Shown one piece after another: positions 1 through 8,058 of a stretch of DNA of 64,000 nt. Position 1 is the first letter of the stretch. Each line of letters begins with the position of its first letter. The DNA comes from Actinomycetospora sp. TBRC 11914. Its GTDB lineage: Bacteria; Actinomycetota; Actinomycetes; Mycobacteriales; Pseudonocardiaceae. The position numbers and the translations under genes are program-made. The DNA lies in NCBI RefSeq assembly GCF_012933465.1, contig NZ_JABBND010000001.1, positions 310,001-374,000 of the forward strand. Direction: 5' to 3'. The notes under the pieces are model-generated. The model made no database searches. It had not been told where the DNA came from and saw only the letters and a list, made by a program, of their open reading frames with translations.

Positions 1-1
1 C

Positions 2-496
2 CTCGCGCGGACCCGACCCGGGGCGGACCGGCGCGCGCTCCGCGCCGGCCTCGGCGTCGTGGTCCTCGTCCTCCTGGTCGCCTTCGACGATGTCTTCATG
101 ATCCACGACTCGATCCTGCCGAGCTTCCGCATCCCGGAGATCGTCGGCAACGGCTTCTACGTCGTCGTCGGCGCCGCGATCCTGCTGTGGGTCGCGCTGC
201 CGGTGCACCGCCTGGGCCTGCTGCTGCCGATGCTCCTGGGCCTCGCGGGGCTGGCCGTGTCGGTGGCCGGCGACAAGCTCGAGGACGTGTTCGAGGTGAC
301 CGACCCGTCCCTGTCGCACCTGCTGGGCAACGCCGAGGACGTCACCAAGTACCTCGGCTACGCCGCCCTCTGCTACGTCCTCGTGGCGTTCGCGCGCAGC
401 GTCACGAACCGGACCGTCCGCGACGTCCCGCTCGCGCGGGTCCCCGGCACGCACCCGACGGGCGCCCCCGACAGGTCCATGATCACGTCTTCGTAG
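2..496 (+). CDS. Integral membrane protein, 5'-truncated by the window edge
   Basis: The frame is open from base 2, so the start lies outside the window; a GTG at 59 is possible but would begin inside a hydrophobic segment. The visible ~164 residues contain about four hydrophobic segments separated by short polar turns. An acidic stretch (FDDVFMIHD) follows the first, and a second acidic stretch (DKLEDVFEVTDPS) lies between the third and fourth. The polar C-terminal tail follows the last helix. I do not recognise a functional family. It converges on the VOC gene at 540-922, with only 43 bases between the stops. The call as a membrane protein rests on hydropathy alone. Confidence 0.6.
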   Translation, partial: LARTRPGADRRALRAGLGVVVLVLLVAFDDVFMIHDSILPSFRIPEIVGNGFYVVVGAAILLWVALPVHRLGLLLPMLLGLAGLAVSVAGDKLEDVFEVTDPSLSHLLGNAEDVTKYLGYAALCYVLVAFARSVTNRTVRDVPLARVPGTHPTGAPDRSMITSS

Positions 497-539
497 CGGA
501 TCCGGACGCCCAGCCCCCGAATCCGCCACCGGAAGACGA

Positions 540-922
540 TCACGGTCCGGTCGCCGACGCGCCACTGCCCCGGAACGGCACGTCCAGGTACTCGAAGACG
601 GCCCCGTCGGGATGACGGGCGATCATCCGCGACCGTTCGGCCCCGGAGCGGGGTCCTCGAGGACCTCTCCCCCGGCGGCGGCGATCTCCTCGGCGACCGC
701 GTCGAGGTCGTCGACGAGCACCGTCGCGGCGCGGTCACGGAAGGGCGCGAGCTCCTCGGGCGTCCCGGCGAGCAGCAGGAACGGCCCCACCCACGCGAGC
801 TCCACGCCGCCGAAGGCGAACCGGCGGACCGGGGCGCCCTCGGCGAGGCGGGAGTAGAGCGGCAGCGCCGCGTCCAGATCGACGACGTAGACCCGCGCGA
901 GGACCTGCTCGATGCGCGCCAC
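540..922 (-). pseudogene. VOC (glyoxalase/bleomycin-resistance) protein broken by a -1 frameshift
   Basis: The GTG-started frame (922 down to 623) encodes about 99 residues with the beta-alpha-beta-beta-beta signature of the vicinal oxygen chelate superfamily (ARVYVVDLDAALPLYSRL, FGGVELAWVGPFLLLAG). It stops at TGA right after GPNGRG, exactly where VOC proteins normally continue into their last strand. That last strand is present in another frame: MIARHPDGAVFEYLDVPF, starting at 626 and ending at TGA 540-542. One extra base between GG and ATG near 626 would restore a normal protein of about 127 residues. The broken frame ends in ATGA, so a coupled restart is formally possible. A sequencing deletion or a recent mutation is the simplest reading. 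Confidence 0.7.
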
Positions 923-943
923 GCGTCGAGTGTCGCCCCGCGC

Positions 944-1216
944 TCAGATCCGCGCGCGACCCCTCCGGCCGGCGACGAGCCGGTAGATCAGGAGCAGGAC
1001 GAGCGCGCCGATCAGGGCGATGACCCAGGTGCGCAGGTCGAAGAAGGTCCCCGTCGTGACCCCGAAGAACCGGCCGCCGATCCAGCCGCCGAGCAGCCCG
1101 CCCACGATGCCGATGAGGGTCGTGACGATGATCCCGCCCGGGTCCCTGCCCGGCATGATCGCCTTCGCGAGGAGCCCCACGACCAGACCGACGACGATCC
1201 ACCCCAGAATGCCCAT
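944..1216 (-). CDS. GlsB/YeaQ/YmgE-family small membrane protein
   Basis: This is a 90-residue protein with three hydrophobic segments rich in glycine (GWIVVGLVVGLLAKAI, TTLIGIVGGLLGGWIG, ALIGALVLLLIYRLVAG). The pattern, including the central PGRDPGG loop, is typical of the transglycosylase-associated GlsB/YeaQ/YmgE family, small inner-membrane proteins usually tied to stress responses. The ATG at 1216 is chosen because GAGGAG lies eight bases upstream; a longer frame back to 1282 lacks a comparable site and would add an atypical N-terminus. The protein ends in a basic tail (RRGRARI) after the third helix. Molecular function is not established for the family. Confidence 0.85.
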   Translation of the reverse strand: MGILGWIVVGLVVGLLAKAIMPGRDPGGIIVTTLIGIVGGLLGGWIGGRFFGVTTGTFFDLRTWVIALIGALVLLLIYRLVAGRRGRARI

Positions 1217-1315
1217 GGCGAGCTCCTCACGCTGCGGGCCCGCACTCCGGGCCCCGCTACCCCAGTGTGACAGCGACCACAAGAGGCCGAACGGTCCCGC
1301 GCCGCGGGCACCTCG

Positions 1316-1780
1316 TCACGCGGGATAGGCCGCCGTCCGCTCGCCGACGGCGTCGGCGCGGGCCACCCGCCGCCCGTCCGCGTCGACGAAGGCCACCTCC
1401 AGGAGCTCGCCGGTCTCGCGGTGGCGCCAGAGCACGGTGGGTCCGCACTCGGCGGGCAGGTGGGCGTCGCCCCACTGCTGCAGCGCTGCGAGGACCGGCC
1501 TGAGCTCGTCGCCGGCCTCGGTGAGGCGGTACTCCTCGCGCGGCCGGCTCCCGGCCTCCCGGTAGTGCTCGCGCACCAGCACACCCGCCGTGACCAGCGC
1601 GCTCAGCCGGTCGCTCAGCACGTCGCTCGCGATGTGCAGCCGCGCGCGGAAGTCGGAGAAGCGGGTGACGCCGCCGAAGGCCTCGCGCAGGACCAGGAAG
1701 GCCCACGGGTCCTTCAGGACGTCGACGGTGCGGGCGATCGAGCAGGTCTCGCCGCCGCGGATTCCCCGGGCCACGACCAC
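1316..1780 (-). CDS. HxlR-family winged-helix regulator
   Basis: The 154-residue protein has the HxlR hallmark near its N-terminus (CSIARTVDVL, then PWAFLVLREAF), followed by the winged-helix core (FSDFRARLHIASDVLSDRLSALVTAGVL) and the beta-wing (REEYRLTEAGDEL). The N-terminal Cys is the position used for redox or electrophile sensing in some HxlR proteins; whether it senses anything here is unknown. It is transcribed divergently from the SDR gene at 1850, with only 69 bases between them holding a short palindrome, the usual layout for local control of the neighbouring enzyme. The likely targets are itself and the SDR/ammonia-lyase-like pair. Confidence 0.88.
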   Translation of the reverse strand: MVVARGIRGGETCSIARTVDVLKDPWAFLVLREAFGGVTRFSDFRARLHIASDVLSDRLSALVTAGVLVREHYREAGSRPREEYRLTEAGDELRPVLAALQQWGDAHLPAECGPTVLWRHRETGELLEVAFVDADGRRVARADAVGERTAAYPA

Positions 1781-1820
1781 CAGCGTACGCGTGGTTGGCG
1801 ATCCGGTTTCAGCATGCTAG

Positions 1821-1835
1821 GTTGGATATACCAAC
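1821..1835. promoter_or_regulatory. Palindromic operator candidate between hxlR-type regulator and SDR
   Basis: GTTGG and CCAAC flank ATATA, giving a 15-bp inverted repeat whose last base lies 14 bases before the SDR ATG. A separate GTTGG half-site lies about 28 bases upstream near 1793. AT-rich centres are rare in this window, so the site stands out. Assignment to the HxlR protein is by position only. Confidence 0.5.
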
Positions 1836-1849
1836 TCAGGAGGTCCTCC

Positions 1850-2554
1850 ATGACCCTCGACCTCGGTGCCGCCACCGTCCTGGTCACCGGCGCCAACCGC
1901 GGCTTCGGCCGCCACCTCGCCGAGCAGCTCCTGGCGCGCGGCGCCACCGTCTACGCCGGCGCCCGCGACCCTCGCTCGGTCGACCTCCCCGGCGCCCGGC
2001 CCCTCGCCCTGGACGTCACCGACCCGGCCTCGGTCACCGCCGCGGCCCGGGAGGCCGGCGACGTCACGGTGCTGATCAACAACGCCGGCGTCGCGACCGG
2101 CGCCGCGTGGCTGGACGACGACCTCGCCGACGTCCACCGCGAGTTCGACACCAACGTCTTCGGCACGCTCGCGGTCACCCGCGCATTCGTCCCGGTCATC
2201 GAGGTGAACGGCGGCGGCGCGCTCCTCAACGTCCTGTCCGTGGTGTCGTGGTTCGCGCCCCCGCACCTGGCCGCCTACAGCGCCTCGAAGTCGGCCGAGT
2301 GGTCGATGACCAACGGGCTGCGGCTCGCGCTCGCCCCGCGCGGCATCCAGGTCAGCGGGCTGCACGTCGGGTACATGGACACCGACCTCGCCGCGGGCAT
2401 CGACGACGCCAAGTCCGACCCCGCCGCGATCGCGAAGACCACGCTCGACCGGTTCGCCGCCGGCGACACCGAGATCCTCGCCGACGACGTCAGCCGCCGG
2501 GTGCAGGCGGGGCTGGCCGGCGGGGTCGCCGCCCTCTACCCGGACGTCGCCTGA
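1850..2554 (+). CDS. Short-chain dehydrogenase/reductase (SDR)
   Basis: This is a 234-residue classical SDR. The N-terminal Rossmann motif reads TGANRGFG, the NNAG motif follows strand 4, and the catalytic Tyr/Lys pair is YSASK with an upstream serine (LSVVSW). AGGAGG lies six bases before the ATG at 1850. It should reduce or oxidise a carbonyl/alcohol with NAD(P)(H); the substrate cannot be read from the sequence. It is divergent from an HxlR regulator and followed after 18 bases by an ammonia-lyase-like gene, so the two probably share a transcript. Confidence 0.9.
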   Translation: MTLDLGAATVLVTGANRGFGRHLAEQLLARGATVYAGARDPRSVDLPGARPLALDVTDPASVTAAAREAGDVTVLINNAGVATGAAWLDDDLADVHREFDTNVFGTLAVTRAFVPVIEVNGGGALLNVLSVVSWFAPPHLAAYSASKSAEWSMTNGLRLALAPRGIQVSGLHVGYMDTDLAAGIDDAKSDPAAIAKTTLDRFAAGDTEILADDVSRRVQAGLAGGVAALYPDVA

Positions 2555-2572
2555 TCAACGAGCATCGCGCCC

Positions 2573-3967
2573 GTGATCCACGAGCTGAACGGGCCCGGCG
2601 ACGTCGACCTGGACGCCGTCCGGCGGGTGGCCTGGGCCGGGGAGGCGGTGCGGCTGGGCCCGGCGGCGCTGGCCGCCGTCGGGCGCCGTCGCGACGAGTT
2701 CGTCGCCTTCGTCGAGGCGCACGCCGCCGACCACCTGTACGGCATCACGACCAAGCACGACGTCGCGGCCCGCACCGTCCTCGACGACGCGGCCCGCGCC
2801 GAGTTCGGCCGCGTGCTCCCGCCGACCCCGCCGTCCCCGCTCACGGTCGGCCCGGCGCTGCCCGAGCGCGTGGTGCGGGCGGTGGTGCTCGCCCGGCTCA
2901 CCGACGTGCTGCACGGCACGGCGGCGATCCGCCCGGCGACCGCCGAGCGGCTCACCGGGCTGCTCGACGGGCCCCTCCCGACGGTGCCCGAGGGCGGGCA
3001 CGGCGACCCCGGCGACGTCGTCGCGCTGGGCCGGCTGCTGCGCCCGGCCTTCGAGGGCACCCTCGAGGTCGGCGAGGGGATGGCGCTGATCAACGGGTCG
3101 CCCGTCGCCTCGGCGGTGCTCGCCGACGCCGTCCTGCTCGGCGTCGACCGTGTCGGGCGGCTCGAGCCGGTCCTCGCCCTGGCCGCGGTGGCCGCGGGGC
3201 TGCCCGACATGCACGTCGACGCCCAGCTCGGCGTGCTGTGGGGCGACCCGCACCAGGAGCGGGTGCTCGCGCGGTTCCGCGAGCTCCTCGCCGGCGGCCG
3301 GTGGCCCCGCCGCGCCTACCAGGCGCCGGTGTCGTTCCGCAGCGCGCCGCGGGTGCTGGGCGGGGTCGCGCGCACGCTCGACCAGGCGCGCGAGGCGGCC
3401 ACGACGTCGTTGCGCGCCGCGTCGAACAACCCGGTGTTCGTCGGGCCCGACGTGCGGCCGCCGCTGGGTGCCGTGCTCTCCAACGGCGGCTACCACGACC
3501 CGCTAGTCGCCCCGACGCTCGACGCGCTGGCCCACGCCTGGGCCGACCTCGCCCAGCTGGTCACCGCCCAGCTCAACCGCCTGACCGACCCGCCCGACGG
3601 GATCGCCGCCCTCGAGTCCGAGCCGCGGACCTCGCTCTTCCCGATGACGGCCTCGGGCTGGGCCGAGCAGGCACGCGCCGCCGCCCGGCCCAGCCTCGTC
3701 GGGCTCGGGCGCAGCGGGCAGACCGACACCAGCACGCCCGACGTCCTCGCCTGGCGCCGGGCCGTCGACGCCGGCGCCGCGCTCGACGCCCTGCTCGGCC
3801 TGCTGGCCGTCACCGCGACCCACCTCGTGGCGCGCCGCGGCGACACCCTGCCCCCGGCGCTCGCCGGGCTCGGCGCCGCCGTCCTGGAGCGCTACCCCGT
3901 GGACACCGCGCCGCTCGACGTCGCCGCCGCGCTCGACGCGGTGCTCGACCACCTGGCCCGCCGCTAG
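2573..3967 (+). CDS. Aromatic amino acid ammonia-lyase (HAL/PAL) homologue lacking the MIO triad
   Basis: The 464-residue protein follows the HAL/PAL fold from end to end: an N-terminal Tyr loop (LYGITT, Tyr56), the GEGMALINGS segment (167-176), the PVSFRSAPRVLGG block, AASNNPVFV, and SNGGYHDPLVAP. In active enzymes Ala-Ser-Gly within GASGDL cyclises to the electrophilic MIO cofactor. Here the same place reads GDPGD (144-148), so the triad is Asp-Pro-Gly and MIO cannot form as known. The deamination chemistry should therefore be absent or different. The start is a GTG 18 bases after the SDR stop, suggesting an operon. It could be an enzyme with another reaction, a binding protein, or a decayed lyase; the rest of the frame is intact. 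Confidence 0.82.
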   Translation: MIHELNGPGDVDLDAVRRVAWAGEAVRLGPAALAAVGRRRDEFVAFVEAHAADHLYGITTKHDVAARTVLDDAARAEFGRVLPPTPPSPLTVGPALPERVVRAVVLARLTDVLHGTAAIRPATAERLTGLLDGPLPTVPEGGHGDPGDVVALGRLLRPAFEGTLEVGEGMALINGSPVASAVLADAVLLGVDRVGRLEPVLALAAVAAGLPDMHVDAQLGVLWGDPHQERVLARFRELLAGGRWPRRAYQAPVSFRSAPRVLGGVARTLDQAREAATTSLRAASNNPVFVGPDVRPPLGAVLSNGGYHDPLVAPTLDALAHAWADLAQLVTAQLNRLTDPPDGIAALESEPRTSLFPMTASGWAEQARAAARPSLVGLGRSGQTDTSTPDVLAWRRAVDAGAALDALLGLLAVTATHLVARRGDTLPPALAGLGAAVLERYPVDTAPLDVAAALDAVLDHLARR

Positions 3968-4084
3968 GCCGTCACACGGCACCGGGCCGTCGTCCTCGAA
4001 GAAGCCGCCGGTGGGGACGCCGTCCAGCTGCTGCGGCTCATCGCGCTCGGCCGGGCCTGCGCGGTGCTGCCGACCCGGCTCTGA
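3968..4084 (+). pseudogene. Possible fragment of a LysR-type effector domain
   Basis: Immediately after the lyase-like stop, an open stretch without a start codon reads VQLLRLIALGRACAVLP before a TGA. This resembles the C-terminal part of LysR effector domains (typically a LVALGxGVAVLP-like segment). No DNA-binding domain lies nearby. The similarity is short and the call is tentative. Confidence 0.22.
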
Positions 4085-4109
4085 CACCCCGGACCCGAGT
4101 CCCACGGGG

Positions 4110-4865
4110 TCACGACGACGGGTCGGCGCGGTCGGCCAGGAACGGCACCAGGACCTCGGCGAGCTCGTGCGGGTGCGTGAGCGGCAGCATGTGCCCGCCG
4201 GCCGGGAGCGTCGCGGCCCCGATCCCCGGCCGCAGCGCGGCGAGGTCGTCCAGCCAGGCGGCCGGGGCGATGAGGTCCCGGGGCCCGCGCACCGCCAGCA
4301 CCGGGTGGTCGAGCCCGGCGAGCACCGGCGCGAGCGCGTGCCGCCGCGCGGCGTCCATCGCCCGCGCGAAGGTCAGCAGGCCGGAGTGCGGGTAGTCGCG
4401 GAGCAGGAGCGGGACCTGGCCGAGCCGCTCGTGCCCGGCGGTCGCGAGCCAGCGGGCGGCGAGCCGGGGCCAGGTCGGTGCCCGGGGGTCGGTCGTGGGG
4501 CCCACCAGGACGAGCGCCCGCACCCGGTCGGGCGCCCGGCGGGCCGCCTCGGCCACGACCTGACAGCTCGCGGAGTGACCGACGAGCACGACCGGCCCGG
4601 CGCCGAGGGCATCGAGGCGCTCGAGCAGCCGGCACGCCGAGGAGACCGGGTCGAGGAGCTCGTCGGGGCGGGCCGGGAGCCCGTGCGCGGGCAGCGCGAC
4701 CGCGGCGGTGCCGATCCGCAGCCGGCCCGCCAGCAGCAGCGCCGGCGCCCGCCACCCGTCGACGGAGAGCCCCAGCCCCGGCACGAGGACGACGTCCGGT
4801 GGGTCCCCGCCCCGCCGCAGCAGGTCCGGGGGCGCGCCGGGGAGGCGACGCCGGAGGTCGGTCAC
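4110..4865 (-). CDS. Alpha/beta-hydrolase-fold protein
   Basis: The 251-residue protein has the alpha/beta hydrolase order: VVLVPGLGLS oxyanion region, nucleophile elbow GHSASC (Ser in GxSxS form), an acid in RGPRDLIAP and a C-terminal His in LPAGGHMLPLTHP. A cytoplasmic esterase or hydrolase is likely; the substrate is unknown. The GTG start at 4865 overlaps the stop of the upstream methyltransferase in a GTGA arrangement, so the two are translationally coupled and probably work together. A much longer reading exists upstream but only covers the methyltransferase in the wrong frame. Confidence 0.85.
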   Translation of the reverse strand: MTDLRRRLPGAPPDLLRRGGDPPDVVLVPGLGLSVDGWRAPALLLAGRLRIGTAAVALPAHGLPARPDELLDPVSSACRLLERLDALGAGPVVLVGHSASCQVVAEAARRAPDRVRALVLVGPTTDPRAPTWPRLAARWLATAGHERLGQVPLLLRDYPHSGLLTFARAMDAARRHALAPVLAGLDHPVLAVRGPRDLIAPAAWLDDLAALRPGIGAATLPAGGHMLPLTHPHELAEVLVPFLADRADPSS

Positions 4866-5437
4866 CGTCGGGGGCGGCGTGCGAGGGTCACGGTGGCCGG
4901 GGGCGCATTGCGCCAGATCGTGCGGCTGACGACGACCTCCTCGAACGCCTCGTGCAGGGCCCGCTCGGCGGCGCGGGCCCAGGGCAGGAGCCGCGCCCAG
5001 CTGTGCTGCACCTGGGTCAGGGCGCCGGTGGGCGTGAGCAGCGCCCCGGCGGCGGCCAGGAAGCCGCGATCCTCGGCGAGGCTGAGCGGGAGCGTGCTGA
5101 CCACGAGGTCGACCCGTTCCCCGCGGGCGGCGAGCCCGGCGAGCGCGTCGACCGCGTCGTCGCGGAGGACCTCGACCGCCGGGAACCGCGCCGCCAGCAC
5201 CGCGGCCAACCGGGGGTTGACCTCCACCGCGAGGTGCCGGCCCCGTCCGCCCAGGCGGCGCTGGACGACCGCGCTGGTCGCGCCGGCACCCGCGCCGAGC
5301 TCGAGCACCACCGGATCGCCGTGGTCGGGCAGCGGGGCGAGCGCGACGTCGCACGCCGCGGTCGAGGTCGGCCACGGTGAGGCCGTCGTCCACGGGGACC
5401 GGACGAACTCGCGGCTGAAGGTCAGGACGTCGGACAC
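4862..5437 (-). CDS. SAM-dependent methyltransferase, PmtA/KsgA-like
   Basis: The 191-residue class I methyltransferase has motif I as VLELGAGAGATS, an acidic motif II (LAVEVNPRLA), and a motif IV-like VDLVVSTLPLSL. The N-terminus (FSREFVRSPWTT) resembles bacterial phosphatidylethanolamine N-methyltransferases of the PmtA type, which also carry a membrane-proximal N-terminal helix. Methylation of a lipid head group is possible, but other small-molecule substrates fit as well. It is the first gene of a two-gene unit with the hydrolase at 4110-4865, joined by a four-base overlap. Confidence 0.78.
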   Translation of the reverse strand: MSDVLTFSREFVRSPWTTASPWPTSTAACDVALAPLPDHGDPVVLELGAGAGATSAVVQRRLGGRGRHLAVEVNPRLAAVLAARFPAVEVLRDDAVDALAGLAARGERVDLVVSTLPLSLAEDRGFLAAAGALLTPTGALTQVQHSWARLLPWARAAERALHEAFEEVVVSRTIWRNAPPATVTLARRPRR

Positions 5438-5632
5438 GGCGCTCTCCTGAGGCGTCGAGGTGGCCGCGCGAAGCTCCCCGCTGTCGGGTCCCGGTAAACC
5501 GTCCGACCCGGCGACCCGTCCGGCACGACTTGACCTCGTCCGGAGGATCTGTTCCGCTCGTCACAGGTTCCCCCTGTCGGCGGTCCAGCCCGCGGCCGAT
5601 GACCCCCTCGCACCGATGACCGAGGACGGCCC

Positions 5633-5830
5633 ATGCCACGCACCGCACCGCTCGCCCCTGCCACCGCTACCGGCCCCCGGCAGCCCGCCGGCGACGTCCC
5701 CCGCCCACGCACCGCGCGCGAGTGGCGCGACGCCCTGGACGACTACCGCCTGCCCGCCGGCCCCGACGGCTGGTGGGCCCCGGAGTTCCCCGGGGCCCCC
5801 GAGCACGCCGCGGGCCGCGCCGCCGGGTGA
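5633..5830 (+). CDS. Small hypothetical protein
   Basis: This is a 65-residue reading frame with a possible GAGGA site seven bases before its ATG and a strong hairpin terminator 34 bases after its stop. The N-terminal half is Pro/Ala-rich; the middle carries a better ordered segment with aromatic residues (EWRDALDDYRLPAGPDGWW). No family is recognised. Support comes from the start signal and the terminator rather than from homology, so it may be spurious. Confidence 0.4.
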   Translation: MPRTAPLAPATATGPRQPAGDVPRPRTAREWRDALDDYRLPAGPDGWWAPEFPGAPEHAAGRAAG

Positions 5831-5863
5831 GCGGCGGGCGGCCCAGGAGGAGCCCGGACGACG

Positions 5864-5895
5864 TCGACCCGCCCACCGGAGGGTGGGCGGGTCGA
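5864..5895. terminator. Bidirectional hairpin terminator
   Basis: TCGACCCGCCCACC and its exact complement form a 14-bp stem around a GGAG loop between two convergent genes (stops at 5830 and 5914). There is no T-tract, which is usual for terminators in very GC-rich actinobacteria. Confidence 0.75.
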
Positions 5896-5913
5896 GGTCG
5901 GGGGCGCGGAGGG

Positions 5914-6810
5914 TCAGCCCGAGTACACCGCGGTGGGCTGGTCGTCCGGGTCCAGCTCGTCCAGCTCGTCGTGGGCCGGCCCGCCGGCCGCGTGCGCCGG
6001 GGCCGGCGCGCCACGACGCATCAGGAACATCCGCACGCCCATCGCGGCGACGCCGGTGCCGGCGATCAGCGCGATCAGGACCGGGACACCCATGCCGCCG
6101 GCGGCGTCGTCCGCGGGCAGCGCGGAGTTGTTGCTCGCCGAGACGACGTTGGCGGCGGGGTCGGCGGGCGCCGCCGCCGCGGGAGCCGCCGCGGGTGCCC
6201 CCGCCGCGGGAGCGGGCGCCGCGAGCAGCTGGGACGCGGAGAAGGGGGCCGACGCCGTGCCGAGGCTCCCGGCGTCCGACGAGGCGGCCGTCTTGGGGGC
6301 CGTCGCCGCGGGGGCCTTGGCCGCCGGTGCGGCGGCCGCGGCACGGGGTGCCGGGGCCGCGGCCGCGGCCGCCGGGGCCGCCGCCGCGAGGCGCGGCGCC
6401 GCGGCGGCCGGTGCCGCAGCACCCGGGGCGACGGCGGCGGGCGCGGCCGCACCCGGGGCGGTTGCCGCCGGAGCCGCGGCCATCGGCGCGTAGGCCGGCG
6501 CCGGCGCGTAGTAGGTCGGCGGCGCCACCATCCGGACGTCCACGTCGCACCCCGGACGGGAGATCGACGACGGGATGTGCGCCGTGGTCCCCGGCGACCC
6601 CCCGACGGTGTAGTCCTGCGGCATGCCCACCTTCGGCGTCACCCGCACCGTGTCGCCCGGCGTGGCGGAGACGGTCTGCCCGCACGAGGCGGGGACGAGG
6701 GCCGTGGGAGCCGGGGCCGCGGACGCGATCCCCCCACCGAGCGCCACCGAGCCGAGCAGCAGCCCCCCGGCTGCGGCGGCCGTGGTGACCAGACGTGCGA
6801 CGAGCGCCAT
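5914..6810 (-). CDS. Secreted Ala/Pro-rich protein with C-terminal membrane anchor
   Basis: The 298-residue protein starts with a clear signal peptide (hydrophobic core about residues 5-30, cleavage likely after ASA). A short globular part follows with two cysteines (PASCGQTV, RPGCDVDV) that could form a disulphide. Residues of roughly 100-220 are a low-complexity Ala/Pro region dominated by PAAAAP-like units. A C-terminal hydrophobic helix (VPVLIALIAGTGVAAMGVRMF) precedes a short basic/acidic cytoplasmic tail. It should sit in the membrane with the Ala/Pro stalk spanning the cell wall and the small domain outside. No enzymatic motif is seen. Confidence 0.75.
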   Translation of the reverse strand: MALVARLVTTAAAAGGLLLGSVALGGGIASAAPAPTALVPASCGQTVSATPGDTVRVTPKVGMPQDYTVGGSPGTTAHIPSSISRPGCDVDVRMVAPPTYYAPAPAYAPMAAAPAATAPGAAAPAAVAPGAAAPAAAAPRLAAAAPAAAAAAPAPRAAAAAPAAKAPAATAPKTAASSDAGSLGTASAPFSASQLLAAPAPAAGAPAAAPAAAAPADPAANVVSASNNSALPADDAAGGMGVPVLIALIAGTGVAAMGVRMFLMRRGAPAPAHAAGGPAHDELDELDPDDQPTAVYSG

Positions 6811-6989
6811 CGTGGACCTTTCGCGGTGCTGCTGTGCCCATCCCGGCCCCTACCCGGGCGCGGAACGGGCTCCGACGCCCCTCCAACGAGGCAGCGGGCA
6901 CTTGGTCACCGCCTCGGTGAGACCGAGTCGTGACGCCGTCGTCATCCCCGGGCGCTGGACTGTCCGGACCGGGGCCGGGAGGTGACGAC

Positions 6990-7937
6990 GTGGGCGTCTG
7001 GGACATCGCCGCGCTCCCGCCGCGCGAGCAGTTCGGCTACTGGCACGAGGTCATCTGCCAGGCCTTCGTCCCCCTGACCCCGCACCGCACGGTCGACGAG
7101 GAGGGGTTCGCGGCCAAGGTCGAGACCCGGCCGCTCGCGGAGCTCTCCCGGGCCCGCCTGCGCGCCCGGCCGCAGCGCACCGACCACGGGCCGCGCGACG
7201 TCGCCCGCACCGACGGGGCGTACTACTTCGTCAACCTGCAGCTGGCCGGGCGCTGCGCCACGCGGGTGCGCGACGAGACGGTGGTGGTGGAGCGCGGCCA
7301 GTTCGTCGTCGTCGACACCACGCAGCCCTACTGGTTCCACCTCGACCAGCCGTGGCAGATGCTCTCCTACCGGCTCCCCCACGCCGCGCTCGCGGACGCG
7401 CTGCGGGGACGGCGGCTCACCCTCGGCCGCGCCGTCGACGGCACCGGGGCCGGCGCCGCGGTCACCGCGCTGATGACGGCGCTCTGGCCGGTCGCGCCCG
7501 GGACGCCGGGCGCCGACGACCTCACCGGGTCCTTCGCGGCCGCGGTCGCCGCGGCGCTCGCCGTCGACCCGCCGGGTGCGGCCGACCCCGCCGAGCGCCG
7601 CGCCGTGACTCGCGCCGCCGTGCGGGCCCACGTCGAGCGCCACCTCGACGGCGACCTGTGTGTCGCCGCGGTCTGCCGGCGGTTCGCGATCTCCCCGCGG
7701 ACCCTGCACGGCCTCTTCGCCGACGCCGGCGAGTCCTTCGCCGCGACCGTGCGCCGCCTGCGCCTGGAGCGGTGCGCGGCGCTGCTCGCCGACCCCGCGA
7801 CCACGCGCAGCGTCACCGCGATCGCCGCGGCGCACGGCTTCGCCGACCCGACGTCGTTCAGCCGCGCGTTCCGCCGCCGCTACGGCGTCGCGCCCCGGGA
7901 GGTGAGGGCCGCGGGGACGGTGCCGGACGGGCCCTGA
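6990..7937 (+). CDS. AraC-family transcriptional regulator (FeaR-like)
   Basis: The 315-residue protein has an N-terminal AraC-binding domain of the FeaR/AraC_binding_2 type (FGYWHEVICQAF, RGQFVVVDTTQPYWF) and a C-terminal double helix-turn-helix (CVAAVCRRFAISPRTLHGLF and VTAIAAAHGFADPTSFSRAF). The GTG at 6990 is chosen for the GGGAGG site just upstream; a longer in-frame start at 6930 lacks one. It precedes an acyl-CoA dehydrogenase gene in the same direction and faces the Ala/Pro-rich protein gene. Family relatives usually activate catabolic genes for amines or aromatic compounds; the inducer here is unknown. Confidence 0.9.
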   Translation: MGVWDIAALPPREQFGYWHEVICQAFVPLTPHRTVDEEGFAAKVETRPLAELSRARLRARPQRTDHGPRDVARTDGAYYFVNLQLAGRCATRVRDETVVVERGQFVVVDTTQPYWFHLDQPWQMLSYRLPHAALADALRGRRLTLGRAVDGTGAGAAVTALMTALWPVAPGTPGADDLTGSFAAAVAAALAVDPPGAADPAERRAVTRAAVRAHVERHLDGDLCVAAVCRRFAISPRTLHGLFADAGESFAATVRRLRLERCAALLADPATTRSVTAIAAAHGFADPTSFSRAFRRRYGVAPREVRAAGTVPDGP

Positions 7938-8058
7938 GCAGTCGGGGCCGGGGCGCTGCACGAACGGCCAGCCCCCGTGCACGCACGGCCGAGACGCCGG
8001 GTCGTCCCCCGGCGATCCTGGCGGCGTCCCCGACGTCCGAACCCTCCAGGAGCCGGCC

